The position numbers and the translations under genes are program-made. A stretch of 55,809 nucleotides of DNA from Prevotella sp. (GTDB lineage: Bacteria > Bacteroidota > Bacteroidia > Bacteroidales > Bacteroidaceae). Location: positions 1-55,809 of the forward strand of contig JAFUVV010000044.1 of NCBI GenBank assembly GCA_017477435.1, read 5' to 3'. Each line of letters starts with the position of its first letter. Positions within the stretch are counted from its first letter, which is position 1. Below the pieces are notes generated by a model, which saw nothing but the letters and a program-made list of their open reading frames with translations, did no database searches and was not told the DNA's origin. Positions 7,204 through 16,656 of this stretch are shown in pieces.

Positions 7204-9441
7204 TTACATAATCTGCTGCACTTCCTGCAGGCCGTCGATTGTCTTGAGGTTGTCGACGATGATCTTCACTTCGTCGCGGTCGTGGACGTGGAGCTCGATG
7301 GTGCCGTCGAAGATGCCTTGGTCGCTGCTGACAGTGATGCGCTTCATGTTGATGTCCATCTTGTCGGAGATGATTTGTGAGACGTCGTAGAGCATTCCCT
7401 TGCGGTCGATGCCTCGTATCTCGATAGTGGCGTCGAAGAAGAGTTGCTTGTGCATGTCCCACTTTGCGTCGAGTATGCGGTTGCCGAAACTGGACTTGAG
7501 TCGTGCTGCTATAGGGCAGGCGCGCTTGTGGATGGCTATCTGGTTAGAGTTGTCGATATACCCGAGGACGTCGTCGCCGGGGATGGGGTGGCAACAGGAG
7601 AGGAACTTCAGCTTGCCGATGGTGTCTTCGCTGATGTAGACAGGCTGCCGGCGGTTGAAGTTCTTGTCGACTGTGATGGGCTTGTTGGTGTCGTCGGCGG
7701 TTTTCTTTGCTGAGTGTCCGAGGAATGGCACGTAGCGTCGCCATCCAGAGGTGCTGCCGCTGGCTGTGCGACGATGCTTGCCTCGCAGTTCGTCGAGGTC
7801 GTCGGAACTGAGGATGATGTTTTTCTTTCCTATGGCGAGGAAAAGGCTTTCGTGCTTCTGCAGGGAATGATAGTCGCAGAGGCGGTTGAGAACGGATGAC
7901 GTCGGCTCCATGTCGGCGTCGCGCAGCCACTGGGCAAGCATTTCTTCGCCTTGGCGGGCGGTCTCACGGTCTTGCTTGCGAAGGGCGGCGGTGATCTTGG
8001 CTTTTGCCTTAGCGGTGGAGACGAAGTTGAGCCATGTGGGCTGCACGTGCTGCGACTTACTGGTGAGGATTTCCACTTGGTCGCCACTCTGCAGGGGATG
8101 GCTGAGGGGCACGAGCTTGTGGTTCACTTTTGCGCCGATGCAGTGGCTACCGAGGAAGGTATGTATCTGGAAAGCGAAGTCGAGGGCTGTGCATCCAGCT
8201 GGCATGGTCTTGATTTCTCCCTTTGGGGTGAAGACGAATATTTCGGATGCGAAGAGGTTGAGCTTTATGGCGTCGAGGAAGTCCATGGCGTCGGGCTGCG
8301 GGTCATCGAGGATTTCCTTGATGGTCGACAGCCAGTCGTTGAGTTCTTCGTCTTCGGCTATCTCGCTGCCTTCTTTGTATTTCCAGTGGGCAGCAAACCC
8401 TTGCTCTGCCACTTCGTTCATGCGGTCGGAGCGTATCTGCACTTCTATCCATCGGCCTTGCTTCGACATGAGGGTGACGTGGAGCGCCTGGTAGCCGTTG
8501 GCCTTCGGATGGTTTATCCAGTCGCGGAGCCTGTCGGGGTGGGATTTGTAGATCTGACTGAGTGCCACGTAGATATTGAAGCACTCGCTTATCTCTTCGT
8601 CGCGGTTCTTTGGCGTGAATATTATGCGCACGGCAAGTATGTCGTATATCTCATCGAAGGTGACATGCTTGTTCTGCGTCTTGCTCCAGATGGAATATGG
8701 ACTTTTCACGCGTGCCTTTATCTCGTAGTCGAATCCCATGGCATCGAGTGTGGTGCGTATGGGTTCAGTGAATTGCTGGAAGAGTCGGTCGCGTTGCTCT
8801 TTGGTGAAGGAAAGCTTGTCGGTGATGTCGGCGTATTCTTCAGGGTGTTCGAAGCGGAAGCTGAGGTTTTCGAGTTCGGTTTTTATCTTGTTAAGTCCGA
8901 GACGGTTGGCAAGTGGTGCGTAGATGTACAGTGTTTCTCCGGCGATTTTGTATTGTTTGTTAGCTGGTTGCGACTCGAGGGTTCGCATATTGTGTAGGCG
9001 GTCGCAGATTTTTATGAGTATGACGCGAATGTCGTCGCTCATGGTGAGCAGCAGTTTCTTGAAGTTTTCTGCTTGTGCCGATGCTTTGTCGCCGAATATT
9101 CCTCCTGATATTTTTGTCAGTCCGTCGACGATCTGCGCAATCTTTGGTCCGAAGATGTTCTCGATGTCTTCTACGGTATAGTCTGTGTCCTCTACGACAT
9201 CATGGAGCAGGGCCGCACAGATGCTTGTGGAACCGAGCCCCATCTCTTCTACGGCAATCTGTGCCACGGCGATAGGGTGCATGATGTATGGCTCGCCCGA
9301 AAGTCGCTTGACTCCTTTATGGGCTTGCCGGGCAAAGTTGAATGCCTTCGTGATGATGTCAACCTTTTTCCGATGCGGCGACGTGGTATAGGTGTCTATC
9401 AGGTGTTGGAAGGCTTCGTCGATGAGATGTTCTTCGTCCAT
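7204..9441 (-). CDS. RelA/SpoT family (p)ppGpp synthetase/hydrolase
   Basis: This stringent-response enzyme makes and degrades (p)ppGpp. It has 745 residues and the full long-RSH layout. The HD hydrolase domain carries HDVVEDTD at residues 80-87 and CDRLHNMRTL later. The synthetase domain follows (VKSPYSIWSK, then a DILAVRIIF strand), then TGS (FVFTPKGEIKTMPAGCTALDFA), a Zn/CC-type region (FLSCCHPIPGDDVLGY) and a C-terminal ACT domain (IEIRGIDRKGMLYDVSQII). The intact HD motif suggests both activities, as in SpoT/Rel. It is the last gene of the parA-parB-DUF5683-mltD-rel run, separated from mltD by an interspersed palindromic repeat. Confidence 0.95.
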   Translation of the reverse strand: MDEEHLIDEAFQHLIDTYTTSPHRKKVDIITKAFNFARQAHKGVKRLSGEPYIMHPIAVAQIAVEEMGLGSTSICAALLHDVVEDTDYTVEDIENIFGPKIAQIVDGLTKISGGIFGDKASAQAENFKKLLLTMSDDIRVILIKICDRLHNMRTLESQPANKQYKIAGETLYIYAPLANRLGLNKIKTELENLSFRFEHPEEYADITDKLSFTKEQRDRLFQQFTEPIRTTLDAMGFDYEIKARVKSPYSIWSKTQNKHVTFDEIYDILAVRIIFTPKNRDEEISECFNIYVALSQIYKSHPDRLRDWINHPKANGYQALHVTLMSKQGRWIEVQIRSDRMNEVAEQGFAAHWKYKEGSEIAEDEELNDWLSTIKEILDDPQPDAMDFLDAIKLNLFASEIFVFTPKGEIKTMPAGCTALDFAFQIHTFLGSHCIGAKVNHKLVPLSHPLQSGDQVEILTSKSQHVQPTWLNFVSTAKAKAKITAALRKQDRETARQGEEMLAQWLRDADMEPTSSVLNRLCDYHSLQKHESLFLAIGKKNIILSSDDLDELRGKHRRTASGSTSGWRRYVPFLGHSAKKTADDTNKPITVDKNFNRRQPVYISEDTIGKLKFLSCCHPIPGDDVLGYIDNSNQIAIHKRACPIAARLKSSFGNRILDAKWDMHKQLFFDATIEIRGIDRKGMLYDVSQIISDKMDINMKRITVSSDQGIFDGTIELHVHDRDEVKIIVDNLKTIDGLQEVQQIM

Positions 9442-9511
9442 AGGTGAGACAGATTAACGGATTAGAGGAGTTTTAGTGTAGAGTGTAGAGTTATCGTCCT
9501 TCGTCATCGTT

Positions 9512-9664
9512 TTTCGTTCTTAGCTGTCGCACTTAATGCAATTAAAGTTCTATGACCTCCCCGCGGGGCTGCTTCGGTCAGGACTTTTAAATTGCATCTG
9601 CGAGGCTGCTTGCTGATGAGCGCAGCGAATAATTCGTTATCATTCTTCGTTATCGTTTTATCGT
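9512..9664 (-). repeat. Palindromic interspersed repeat, copy 2 (after mltD)
   Basis: Reverse complement of 4505-4664 with only a few differences. Read on the minus strand it starts at the mltD stop codon (TAACGATAAAACGATAACG), continues GAATTATTCGCTGCGCTCAT and contains the same CCCCGCGGGG core with ATGCAATT / AATTGCAT arms. As with copy 1, it lies immediately after a gene and before a co-oriented gene. Confidence 0.9.
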
Positions 9665-10986
9665 TATTTTACTTTTATTTTTTTTCCGGCGTGTATATTG
9701 TTTCCTTTTATGCCGTTGAGTTTGCGGAGCTTGGCCACGGTGGTGTGATTGCGTTTAGCGATTTCCGACAGTGTATCTCCGCGTCTGACGGTGACGCTCT
9801 TTGCCGAGCTGCCTCTTTTTCTGCTCTTCGATGCTTTCTTACTGCTTCGTGAAGATGCGCGGCTGCGAGTGTAGGTGGGTTGTTGTGGCTCGACGACTTC
9901 TACTTCTGCCCGCTTGCTGAGGAGCATGTCGCTGTTGTAGTTGAATATTTCGTCTTGCTTGTCGATGAAGCTTGCGATGTAAGATGCGGGGAGCTTGAGC
10001 GATGATGGCTTTGTATTGCCGTTGACTATATCGCGTCGGTATTGTGGGTTGAGTTCGCGTATCTGGTTTATATCCATGCCGAGTACTTGTGCTATCTGCT
10101 CGAAGTGGACGTCGCGGTTGAGCATGATGGTGTCGGTGTTGGATGGCAGATTGGTTATCATCGGACATATATTGTGCTCGCAATAGTAGTTCATGATGTA
10201 GTTTGCGGCGATGAATGCGGGCACATATCCTCGTGTTTCTCTGGGCAGATAGGGGTATATTTTCCAGTAGTCGTGCTGGTCTCCTGCACGGTGTATGGCC
10301 TTATTGATGTTCTCCGGTCCGCAGTTGTAGGCAGCGATGACGAGGTTCCAGTCGCCGAAGATTCTGTAAAGGTCGCTCAGGTAGTGTGCTGCGGCGTATG
10401 ATGCTTTTATGGGGTCGCGCCGTTCGTCGACGAGTGAGTTCACTTCGAGTCCGTACTGTTTTCCTGTTGCGAGCATGAACTGCCATAGTCCTGTTGCTCC
10501 TACTCGCGACACTGCATTCGGATTCAGGCTTGATTCTATGACGGGCAGGTATTTCAGTTCGAGTGGTATGTTGTATGTCTCGAGTGCTTGTTCGAATATT
10601 GGCATGTAGAAGTTTTGTGCTCCGAGCATAATGCTCACGGTGCGTCGGAGTTGTCCGCTGTATCTGTCGATGACCTTTTGCACTACTTCGTTGTATGGCA
10701 TTTCCATGATTGTCGGCAGGCGGTTGAGTCGTGCTTTGTATTCGCTTGTCTCGAACACGGGGTTCACGTCTGGCAGTGCGCAGTCGGCATCGGGCACGAG
10801 ATTGTTTTTGGTGTGATAGAGTTGCAGCAGGCTGTCAACGTTTGAGGTCATTCCTTCGGGGAGTTCGATCACTTCTTCCTCGCCTTGTTCGTTGGTTACT
10901 GTAATTTCGTCGTCTTCGAACTGTGCTTGTACGGGGAGTGACAGTCCGAGTAGTGTTGCTGCTATAAAAATATTCAGTTTTTTCAT
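9664..10986 (-). CDS. mltD: MltD-like lytic transglycosylase with LysM domain
   Basis: It cleaves peptidoglycan glycan strands non-hydrolytically to 1,6-anhydromuramyl ends. It has 440 residues, with a signal peptide to about AQA (residues 20-22). A GH23 SLT domain contains PVIESSLNPNAVS with catalytic E151, GATGLWQFM and AAYNCGP. A Ser/Lys/Arg-rich linker follows, then a single C-terminal LysM (VRRGDTLSEIAKRN to the end) for glycan binding. It is co-oriented with parA, parB and DUF5683 at 27-28 bp spacings. The product is likely periplasmic; no lipobox is evident. Confidence 0.9.
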   Translation of the reverse strand: MKKLNIFIAATLLGLSLPVQAQFEDDEITVTNEQGEEEVIELPEGMTSNVDSLLQLYHTKNNLVPDADCALPDVNPVFETSEYKARLNRLPTIMEMPYNEVVQKVIDRYSGQLRRTVSIMLGAQNFYMPIFEQALETYNIPLELKYLPVIESSLNPNAVSRVGATGLWQFMLATGKQYGLEVNSLVDERRDPIKASYAAAHYLSDLYRIFGDWNLVIAAYNCGPENINKAIHRAGDQHDYWKIYPYLPRETRGYVPAFIAANYIMNYYCEHNICPMITNLPSNTDTIMLNRDVHFEQIAQVLGMDINQIRELNPQYRRDIVNGNTKPSSLKLPASYIASFIDKQDEIFNYNSDMLLSKRAEVEVVEPQQPTYTRSRASSRSSKKASKSRKRGSSAKSVTVRRGDTLSEIAKRNHTTVAKLRKLNGIKGNNIHAGKKIKVK

Positions 10987-11013
10987 TATGCTGTTTTTAT
11001 TTATATTTCTTGA

Positions 11014-11751
11014 TTAAAAATTCAGGCTGCACTGCAGTCCGAGTGCGGTGTTACTGAGGAGTTTGCCAGAGTTAGTCGTTGTTTTCGTATTCATCACGGC
11101 TGGTTCTACTCTCAGGCTGAGGTCTGGCGAGATGTCGAATTCAGATAGTGATGCGTCGACATATGCATCTACCACCGAGAGGGCGTATACTCCGATGAGT
11201 GCGAAGAAGCTCAGGTCTCTCCACCGGCGGAAGCGGTCTTTTCGTTGGCGGAAGAGTTCCTGGTATCGTGTTATGTTTGTATCGTCGATGGTATTTCCCA
11301 GGTGCAAGAACTTGTCGTAGGAGTGGGTGTTCGGGTCGTCGTCCATGACGTCGATGTATGCCTGTGAATAGTCGTGGAACATCTGGTTGTTCCATGTCAT
11401 GGCGTAGATGCATCCCATGAATCCTCCGTATACGATGGGCAGTTTCCAGAATTTTCTGTTGTATATCTGTCCTGCTCCTGGTATTACGATTGCGAGCCAC
11501 AGTGCTTTTTTCACGTCGGGTCGCCATGTGTTCCAGTCGCGTTTTGCTTTCTTTTGTTTTCCTGTGGCAGTGATGCTGTCGGCTGGCAGGCTGTCGAGTT
11601 CGATGAAGATGGGCTCTGCACCTTCTATGCCGACGGTGGGGTCGGCGATGGTATCTATAAGGATAATGTCGTTCTGTGCCTCTGCTGCCATTGGGAGTGC
11701 CAAGAGCATCAGTGGAATGACAATATGCGATATGACTTTCTTGAGGTGCAA
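11014..11751 (-). CDS. DUF5683 family membrane protein
   Basis: This 245-residue protein belongs to the DUF5683 family, a Bacteroidetes family of unknown function conserved between parB and a lytic transglycosylase. It has an N-terminal signal-like segment (HLKKVISHIVIPLMLLALP), a WRPDVKKALWLA motif before IPGAGQIYNRKFWKLP, hydrophobic segments around GGFMGCIYAMTW and FFALIGVYALSVVDAYVDA, then a short beta-like tail. The best start is TTG at 11751, because it is needed for the signal sequence; the first in-frame ATG would remove half of it. It may act in envelope positioning of the ParAB/MltD set, but this is only inferred from context. Confidence 0.8.
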   Translation of the reverse strand: MHLKKVISHIVIPLMLLALPMAAEAQNDIILIDTIADPTVGIEGAEPIFIELDSLPADSITATGKQKKAKRDWNTWRPDVKKALWLAIVIPGAGQIYNRKFWKLPIVYGGFMGCIYAMTWNNQMFHDYSQAYIDVMDDDPNTHSYDKFLHLGNTIDDTNITRYQELFRQRKDRFRRWRDLSFFALIGVYALSVVDAYVDASLSEFDISPDLSLRVEPAVMNTKTTTNSGKLLSNTALGLQCSLNF

Positions 11752-11779
11752 CTTTTCTTTATTTTGTTTCGTTCGTTTT

Positions 11780-12682
11780 CTATTTCACTATCATTGCGAA
11801 TATCTCGCTAATGCGCTTGAGGTCGTCTTCGTTTGCGAACGGGATGCTTATTTTTCCTCGTCCCTTGCTGTTGTATGTTGTCTGCACGTTGGCTCCGAAG
11901 GCTGCCGACAGCTGGTTTTTCATTTGCTTCAGGCTTTCAGGCATTCGTGTCCTTGAGATTTTCTTTATGCCTTGCAGGTCTTCTCCGTTTTTGAGCTTCT
12001 GGACAAGTTCTTCTACTTTTCTCACGGAGTATGAGTTGCGCTGTATGTCTTTGAAGAGTTTTATCTGTGTCGACGGGCTGTCGATGGCGAGCAGTGCTCG
12101 TGCGTGTCCCATGTCTATTTCTTTTTTCTGCAGTGCCATTTGTATTTGTGCCGGCAGTTTGAGCAGTCGCAGGTAGTTGGCTATTGCAGCGCGGCTCTTG
12201 CCTACTCTTTCCGACACTTTCTCCTGTGTCATTCCTCCTGCTTCGAGGAGGTGCTGATATGCCAGGGCTATCTCGATGGAGTTGAGGTCTTCGCGCTGTA
12301 TGTTCTCCACGAGTGCCATCTCCATGACGTTCTCGTCGGCTATGGTGCGTATGTAGGCTGGTATGGCTGTGAGTCCTGCTATTTTCGATGCTCTCCATCG
12401 GCGTTCGCCGGCGATGATCTGGAATCTGTTGGCTGCTATCTGCCGGAGCGTGATGGGCTGTATTATTCCTATTTCGCGTATGCTTGCCGCGAGTTCTTCC
12501 ATTGCCTCTGGGTCGAAGTCGCGTCGTGGCTGGTTGGGGTTGGCTTCGATCTGCGATATGAGTATTTCGTTTATCGTCGATGAGCCGCTTGTGCTCACTG
12601 GTGCTGAGTCGATCAGTGCGTCGAGTCCTCGTCCGAGCACGGTGCCACGGCTTGTGGTATTGTATTTTTTTCTTACTGCCAT
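11780..12682 (-). CDS. parB: Chromosome partitioning protein ParB
   Basis: A 300-residue parS-binding CTPase clamp. The N-terminal ParB/Sulfiredoxin domain is clear: NQPRRDF, ELAASIREIGIIQPI and the CTP-binding GERRWRA motif, followed by ALVENIQREDLNSIEIA. A helix-turn-helix follows (MTQEKVSERVGKSRAAIANYL), with a dimerisation region at the C-terminus. It starts 3 bp after the parA stop, so the two are translationally close. It works with ParA to segregate origins. Confidence 0.95.
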   Translation of the reverse strand: MAVRKKYNTTSRGTVLGRGLDALIDSAPVSTSGSSTINEILISQIEANPNQPRRDFDPEAMEELAASIREIGIIQPITLRQIAANRFQIIAGERRWRASKIAGLTAIPAYIRTIADENVMEMALVENIQREDLNSIEIALAYQHLLEAGGMTQEKVSERVGKSRAAIANYLRLLKLPAQIQMALQKKEIDMGHARALLAIDSPSTQIKLFKDIQRNSYSVRKVEELVQKLKNGEDLQGIKKISRTRMPESLKQMKNQLSAAFGANVQTTYNSKGRGKISIPFANEDDLKRISEIFAMIVK

Positions 12683-12685
12683 CGT

Positions 12686-13447
12686 TTAGTTTCTTTTTAT
12701 TATTTCTTTTGCCAGGGCCAGATAGTTGCGTGCTCCTGTGGAGTCGGCATCGTAGAGTATCACGGGCAGTCCGTGGCTCGGGCTTTCGCTGAGCTTCACG
12801 TTGCGCTGTATGACGGTCTTGAAGACGAGTTCCTGGAAGTGTCGCTTCACCTCGTCGTAAATCTGGTTGGCCAGACGGAGGCGGCTGTCGTACATCGTCA
12901 GGAGGAATCCTTCTATCTCGAGCCTGGGGTTGAGTTTGTTCTTTATGATCTTTATTGTGTTGAGCAGCTTGCTGATTCCCTCGAGGGCGAAGTACTCACA
13001 CTGCACGGGTATGATCACCGAATCGGCTGCCGTGAGCGAGTTCACGGTGATGAGCCCCAACGAGGGACTGCAGTCGATGAGCACGTAGTCGTATTCGTCG
13101 CAGATGGGTCGGAGCAGCTGCGAGATGCGGCGCTCGCGGTTGTCGAGCTTGAGCATTTCTATCTCTGCTCCCACGAGGTCGATGTGGCTCGGTATGATGT
13201 CGAGGCCTTCGATGTCGGTAGTGTAGATAGCATCGCGCACATCGGCGCCGTCGACGATGCATTCATATAGCGAGCACTCCACCTCGCGGATGTCGACACC
13301 CAGTCCGCTCGACGCATTAGCCTGCGGGTCGGCATCCACCACGAGCACGCTCTTCTCAAGCGTGGCAAGGCTCGCAGCAAGGTTGATGGCGGTGGTAGTC
13401 TTTCCAACGCCGCCCTTCTGGTTGGCAAGTGCAATTATCTTTCCCAT
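12686..13447 (-). CDS. parA: Chromosome partitioning ATPase ParA (Soj)
   Basis: A 253-residue ParA/MinD-type ATPase that moves ParB-bound origins. The start at 13447 gives MGKIIALANQ directly followed by the deviant Walker A KGGVGKTT. Open frame upstream is only leader sequence and crosses the promoter at 13496-13503. Other motifs are VVDADPQANASSGLG and YVLIDCSPSLGLIT. It is the first gene of the par-DUF5683-mltD-rel run. Confidence 0.95.
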   Translation of the reverse strand: MGKIIALANQKGGVGKTTTAINLAASLATLEKSVLVVDADPQANASSGLGVDIREVECSLYECIVDGADVRDAIYTTDIEGLDIIPSHIDLVGAEIEMLKLDNRERRISQLLRPICDEYDYVLIDCSPSLGLITVNSLTAADSVIIPVQCEYFALEGISKLLNTIKIIKNKLNPRLEIEGFLLTMYDSRLRLANQIYDEVKRHFQELVFKTVIQRNVKLSESPSHGLPVILYDADSTGARNYLALAKEIIKRN

Positions 13448-13495
13448 ATCGGTAGTTTTGGCCCGCACTTGTGGCGGGGATGGATATACATTCTG

Positions 13496-13503
13496 CAAAA
13501 TTA
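13496..13503 (-). promoter_or_regulatory. Promoter of the parA operon
   Basis: Reading leftward the box is TAATTTTG followed by CAGAATG, about 49 bp upstream of the parA ATG. The same TAATTTTGCAGA string occurs before dnaA and nrdJ. Confidence 0.7.
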
Positions 13504-13582
13504 CATATTTTCTTCGAGAATGAAACCTTTTAAACCTTTTTTTATATTTGGCACGCAACATGAATCTTTATAATAAAAGACA

Positions 13583-13615
13583 AAGACTCCCTGCGGCTCA
13601 ATGCCCAGGGAGTCT
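13583..13615 (-). terminator. Terminator of the two-module DUF285 gene
   Basis: The stem AAGACTCCCTG / CAGGGAGTCTT is followed on the minus strand by TTGTCTTTTATT. It lies 73 bp beyond the stop of the gene ending at 13688. A hairpin with the same stem and nearly the same loop is found at 23037-23075. Confidence 0.75.
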
Positions 13616-13687
13616 TCAGTTATACACTTTTCACTTTTCGTTTTTCACTTCATATTCGTGATCGCATCGAGCGACCACGGATATGAT

Positions 13688-16228
13688 TTACTTCTTCATC
13701 TCATTGATGATCACCTGGATATCGGCGGTGGAGATCTTACCGTCGCCGTTCAGGTCGTACGCCATGTTCTGCGAGGCCTGGGCCTTCTTCATCTCGTTGA
13801 TGATCATCTGTATGTCTGCCGTACTTACCTTGCCGTCGCCGTTGAGGTCGTATCTAATTACTTGAGAGAAATATCCTGGATTACTTGTGCCACCATCGAT
13901 ATGTGCATATTCAACACCGACGTGTGCCATGTCGTACCTCGTTCCCTTTCCACCTATGATTTTTTCACAAGATGAGAACATGCCGTCGCCGTTCTCCACG
14001 TTTTCTGTGCTCCAGTCGTTTCCAGCATAAATCGTAGTGAGGTTTTCACAACCCGCAAACATATTTGTCATGTCTTTAACGTTGTGCGTATCGAAGTTGC
14101 TCAGGTCAAGACTTGTCAACGAGCTACATAAGAAGAACATCTGATTCATATTTATCACGCTCTTGGTGTCGAAGTTGCTTACGTCTATTTCCTCCAAGTT
14201 ACTGCAACCACTGAACATCGCCATCATATTTGTAACGTTTTGCGTATCGAAGTTACTCACGTCGATGCTCTTCATTCCCGAGCAGTTTAAGAACATCTGC
14301 CGCATATTTGTCACTTTCTGCGTATTGAAGTTGCTCAGATCGATTTCTTCCAAGCTACTGCAGTTGCCGAACATCATTCTCATGTTTGTTACGCTGTCGG
14401 TGTTCAGGTTTTTCCAGCCTTCAATTGTCTTAAGATTTGTCATATCATAGAACCACGAGTAGGTAGTTGTCGGGAAATATCGTGAGAAAGAGAAGTCGAA
14501 AACTACGGCAGTTACTTCAGCGACTTCGTTTCTCCAGAAAACCGCTGATGTCCCATTGTTCAACGGAAAAGCAATGCCTGCCCTCGTTTGGCGTTTGCGG
14601 TCGTAGTAGAATGTGAGTTTGCCGTTGTAGAGTGTTGCATAGCCGTAAATGGGAAGTGCGACGGTCATATATCCCGGGTTGTTGTTGCCACCGTCGATGC
14701 GTGCATACTCGGCGTCGACATGCTCGGCGTCGAATGCGGTGCCCTCGCCGCCTATGAGTTTTGTATCGTTATAGAACATCAGGTCGGAGTTTGTCACGGC
14801 CTCGGTGCTCCACACCTCGCTGGCGGTGATGGTCGTCAGATTGCCGCATGTTGAGAACATTCCACTCATATCAGTCACTTTCCCCGTGTCGAAGCTGCTT
14901 ACATCGATACTGGTCAACGAATTGCATTTGTAGAACATATTCGCCATCGTCTCCACGTTCTGAGTGTCGAAATTACTCACATCGACGGCCGCCAATGATC
15001 TGCACATCGCCAACATGCTTGCCATCGTCTTCACATTCCTTGTGTCGAAGCAGCTCAGGTCGAGATATCCCAGCCATTCACAGCCGTAGAACATAGCCTC
15101 CATATTTGTCACATTGCTCGTATCGAAGTATCTCACGATGAGAGCCGACAACGATTTGCATCCTTCGAACATGTGTGACATGTCCGTCACTCTCTGCGTA
15201 TCCCAGCGTTTCAGGTCGAGCCCTCTCAGACTGCTGCATCCAGAGAACATATAGCTCATATTATTCACATTGCTTATGTCGAAATTGCTCACGTCAATGT
15301 TCTCAAGCGAGCTACATCCTTCGAACATGTGCGACATGTCCGACACTGTCTGCGTATCCCAGCGGGTCAGGTCGAGTCCTTTCAGTCTGCTGCATCCAGA
15401 GAACATGTAGCTCGTATTATACACCTTGCTCATGTCGAAGTTACTCACGTCGATGCTCTCAAGCGAGCTACATCCACAGAACAGTCCAGTCATGCCAGAT
15501 CCCCATGTTACGTTCGAGGTGTCCCATCCGCTTACGTCGAGGCTTGTCAGCGAGCTGCAGTCGCGGAATATACCCGCCATTTTCCTTAATTCCGATGTAT
15601 TGATATTACTCGCATCAAGGCTCGTCAGGGCGCTGCAACCTATGAACATGGCATCTGCCGAGAGGAGGTTCTGAGTGTTCCATCCGCTCATGTTGATGCT
15701 TTTCAGACTCTTGCAGTCGCCGAACATCGTATCAGTGTAATACACATTCTGCATGTTCCAGTTGCTCATATCGATATTCTCGAGCGATACGCAGTCATTA
15801 AACATCTGTTTCATTGTCTTCACTTTTCCTGTGTCGAAGTGGCTTACGTCAACAGTGGTCAGTGCGCGACAGCCTTGGAACATTCCAAACATGTCGGTCA
15901 CCTCGCTTGTATTGAGATACTGTAGATTTTTAATTTCCGTCAGTTTATAAAATCCATTGAACCAATATCGTGTCGATTTCGGTCGTGCATCGACGAACGA
16001 CGGGTCGAAGTCGGCCGTTGTTATTTTTGCTTGCTCAACAACACTTAAGTTCCATACCGGATTTTCATTTTCGCCGTGAAGGAGATATGCATGTCCCGCG
16101 CGCGATTCTCTTTTTGTGTCGTAATAGAATTTCCACGTATTGTTGTTCATCACCACATATGCCTCTTGTGCCTTCATCGTCTGCGCTCCTGCCAGGAGAC
16201 AGAGAAGTATGAACAAAATCTTTTTCAT
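13688..16228 (-). CDS. BspA-like DUF285 surface protein, two modules, dockerin-like end
   Basis: A secreted protein of 846 residues with a signal peptide (MKKILFILLCLLAGAQTMKA). It has two similar modules. Each opens with a short beta segment (WKFYYDTKRESRAG; LTFYYDRKRQTRAG) and continues as ~25-residue leucine-rich repeats of the DUF285 type (consensus sLxxIDVSnFDTsnVtxMxxMFxxC). The first module has about 17 repeats, the second about 7. The C-terminus holds two dockerin-like Ca-binding loops (YDLNGDGKVSTADIQ and YDLNGDGKISTADIQ) joined by a short linker. DUF285/BspA proteins act in adhesion to host or matrix in oral and gut Bacteroidetes; the ligand here is unknown. No T9SS C-terminal domain is seen. 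Confidence 0.85.
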   Translation of the reverse strand: MKKILFILLCLLAGAQTMKAQEAYVVMNNNTWKFYYDTKRESRAGHAYLLHGENENPVWNLSVVEQAKITTADFDPSFVDARPKSTRYWFNGFYKLTEIKNLQYLNTSEVTDMFGMFQGCRALTTVDVSHFDTGKVKTMKQMFNDCVSLENIDMSNWNMQNVYYTDTMFGDCKSLKSINMSGWNTQNLLSADAMFIGCSALTSLDASNINTSELRKMAGIFRDCSSLTSLDVSGWDTSNVTWGSGMTGLFCGCSSLESIDVSNFDMSKVYNTSYMFSGCSRLKGLDLTRWDTQTVSDMSHMFEGCSSLENIDVSNFDISNVNNMSYMFSGCSSLRGLDLKRWDTQRVTDMSHMFEGCKSLSALIVRYFDTSNVTNMEAMFYGCEWLGYLDLSCFDTRNVKTMASMLAMCRSLAAVDVSNFDTQNVETMANMFYKCNSLTSIDVSSFDTGKVTDMSGMFSTCGNLTTITASEVWSTEAVTNSDLMFYNDTKLIGGEGTAFDAEHVDAEYARIDGGNNNPGYMTVALPIYGYATLYNGKLTFYYDRKRQTRAGIAFPLNNGTSAVFWRNEVAEVTAVVFDFSFSRYFPTTTYSWFYDMTNLKTIEGWKNLNTDSVTNMRMMFGNCSSLEEIDLSNFNTQKVTNMRQMFLNCSGMKSIDVSNFDTQNVTNMMAMFSGCSNLEEIDVSNFDTKSVINMNQMFFLCSSLTSLDLSNFDTHNVKDMTNMFAGCENLTTIYAGNDWSTENVENGDGMFSSCEKIIGGKGTRYDMAHVGVEYAHIDGGTSNPGYFSQVIRYDLNGDGKVSTADIQMIINEMKKAQASQNMAYDLNGDGKISTADIQVIINEMKK

Positions 16229-16426
16229 AATAGTATGTTTTTTATTGTTATATTTTCTTTTATCTCACACCTTATGGCAAATCCACGTTTTAGGAGTCAT
16301 ACACCACGCTGAGAGGCATGAGTGCATAATCCGCTTCAAATTTAAGCAAAATAATTAAATTATTTCTTTATTTAGCGAAAAAAAATGGTTAATAGATGTG
16401 TTTTTTATAGAATAAACAGGGAGAAG

Positions 16427-16494
16427 GGAGAGTGCGGAGTGTCACTCTACACTCTACATTCTCCACTCTACACTCTACATTCTACACTCTCCCT
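16427..16494. repeat. Short tandem repeats of CTACACTCT/CTACATT
   Basis: About 50 bp built of CACTCTACACTCTACATTC units. They are bordered by an inverted AGGGAGAGTG / CACTCTCCCT pair that could form one hairpin. Similar units occur at 23077-23112 and, inverted, at 9474-9492. They are intergenic in all cases. Confidence 0.7.
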
Positions 16495-16508
16495 ATTTAC
16501 CTGATAAT

Positions 16509-16591
16509 AATTTTGCTAGCAAAATTTCGAATAGAAAGCCTCTTTAATCGCAATAAAGTGCCCAGTTATTGAAAATTTTGCTAGCAAATTT
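16509..16591. repeat. Paired GCTAGC palindromes
   Basis: AATTTTGCTAGCAAAATT is a perfect 18-bp palindrome at 16509-16526. A close copy (AAATTTTGCTAGCAAATTT) is at about 16573-16591. Between them is CCTCTTTAAT, part of a second repeat type also seen at 28345-28410 and 49500-49610. The gap 16229-16656 contains only these repeats and the tandem units above; I see no gene in it. Confidence 0.8.
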
Positions 16592-16656
16592 TTCTGTGGC
16601 CATTTTTTCTTGCTGCTATAAGTGCAATAAAACATCATAGAGCAGCAATGATAAAG

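Noticed and set aside
7951..8997. 348-codon open frame antisense to rel
   Set aside because: Shadow frame opposite a well-supported gene; composition and lack of motifs argue against coding.
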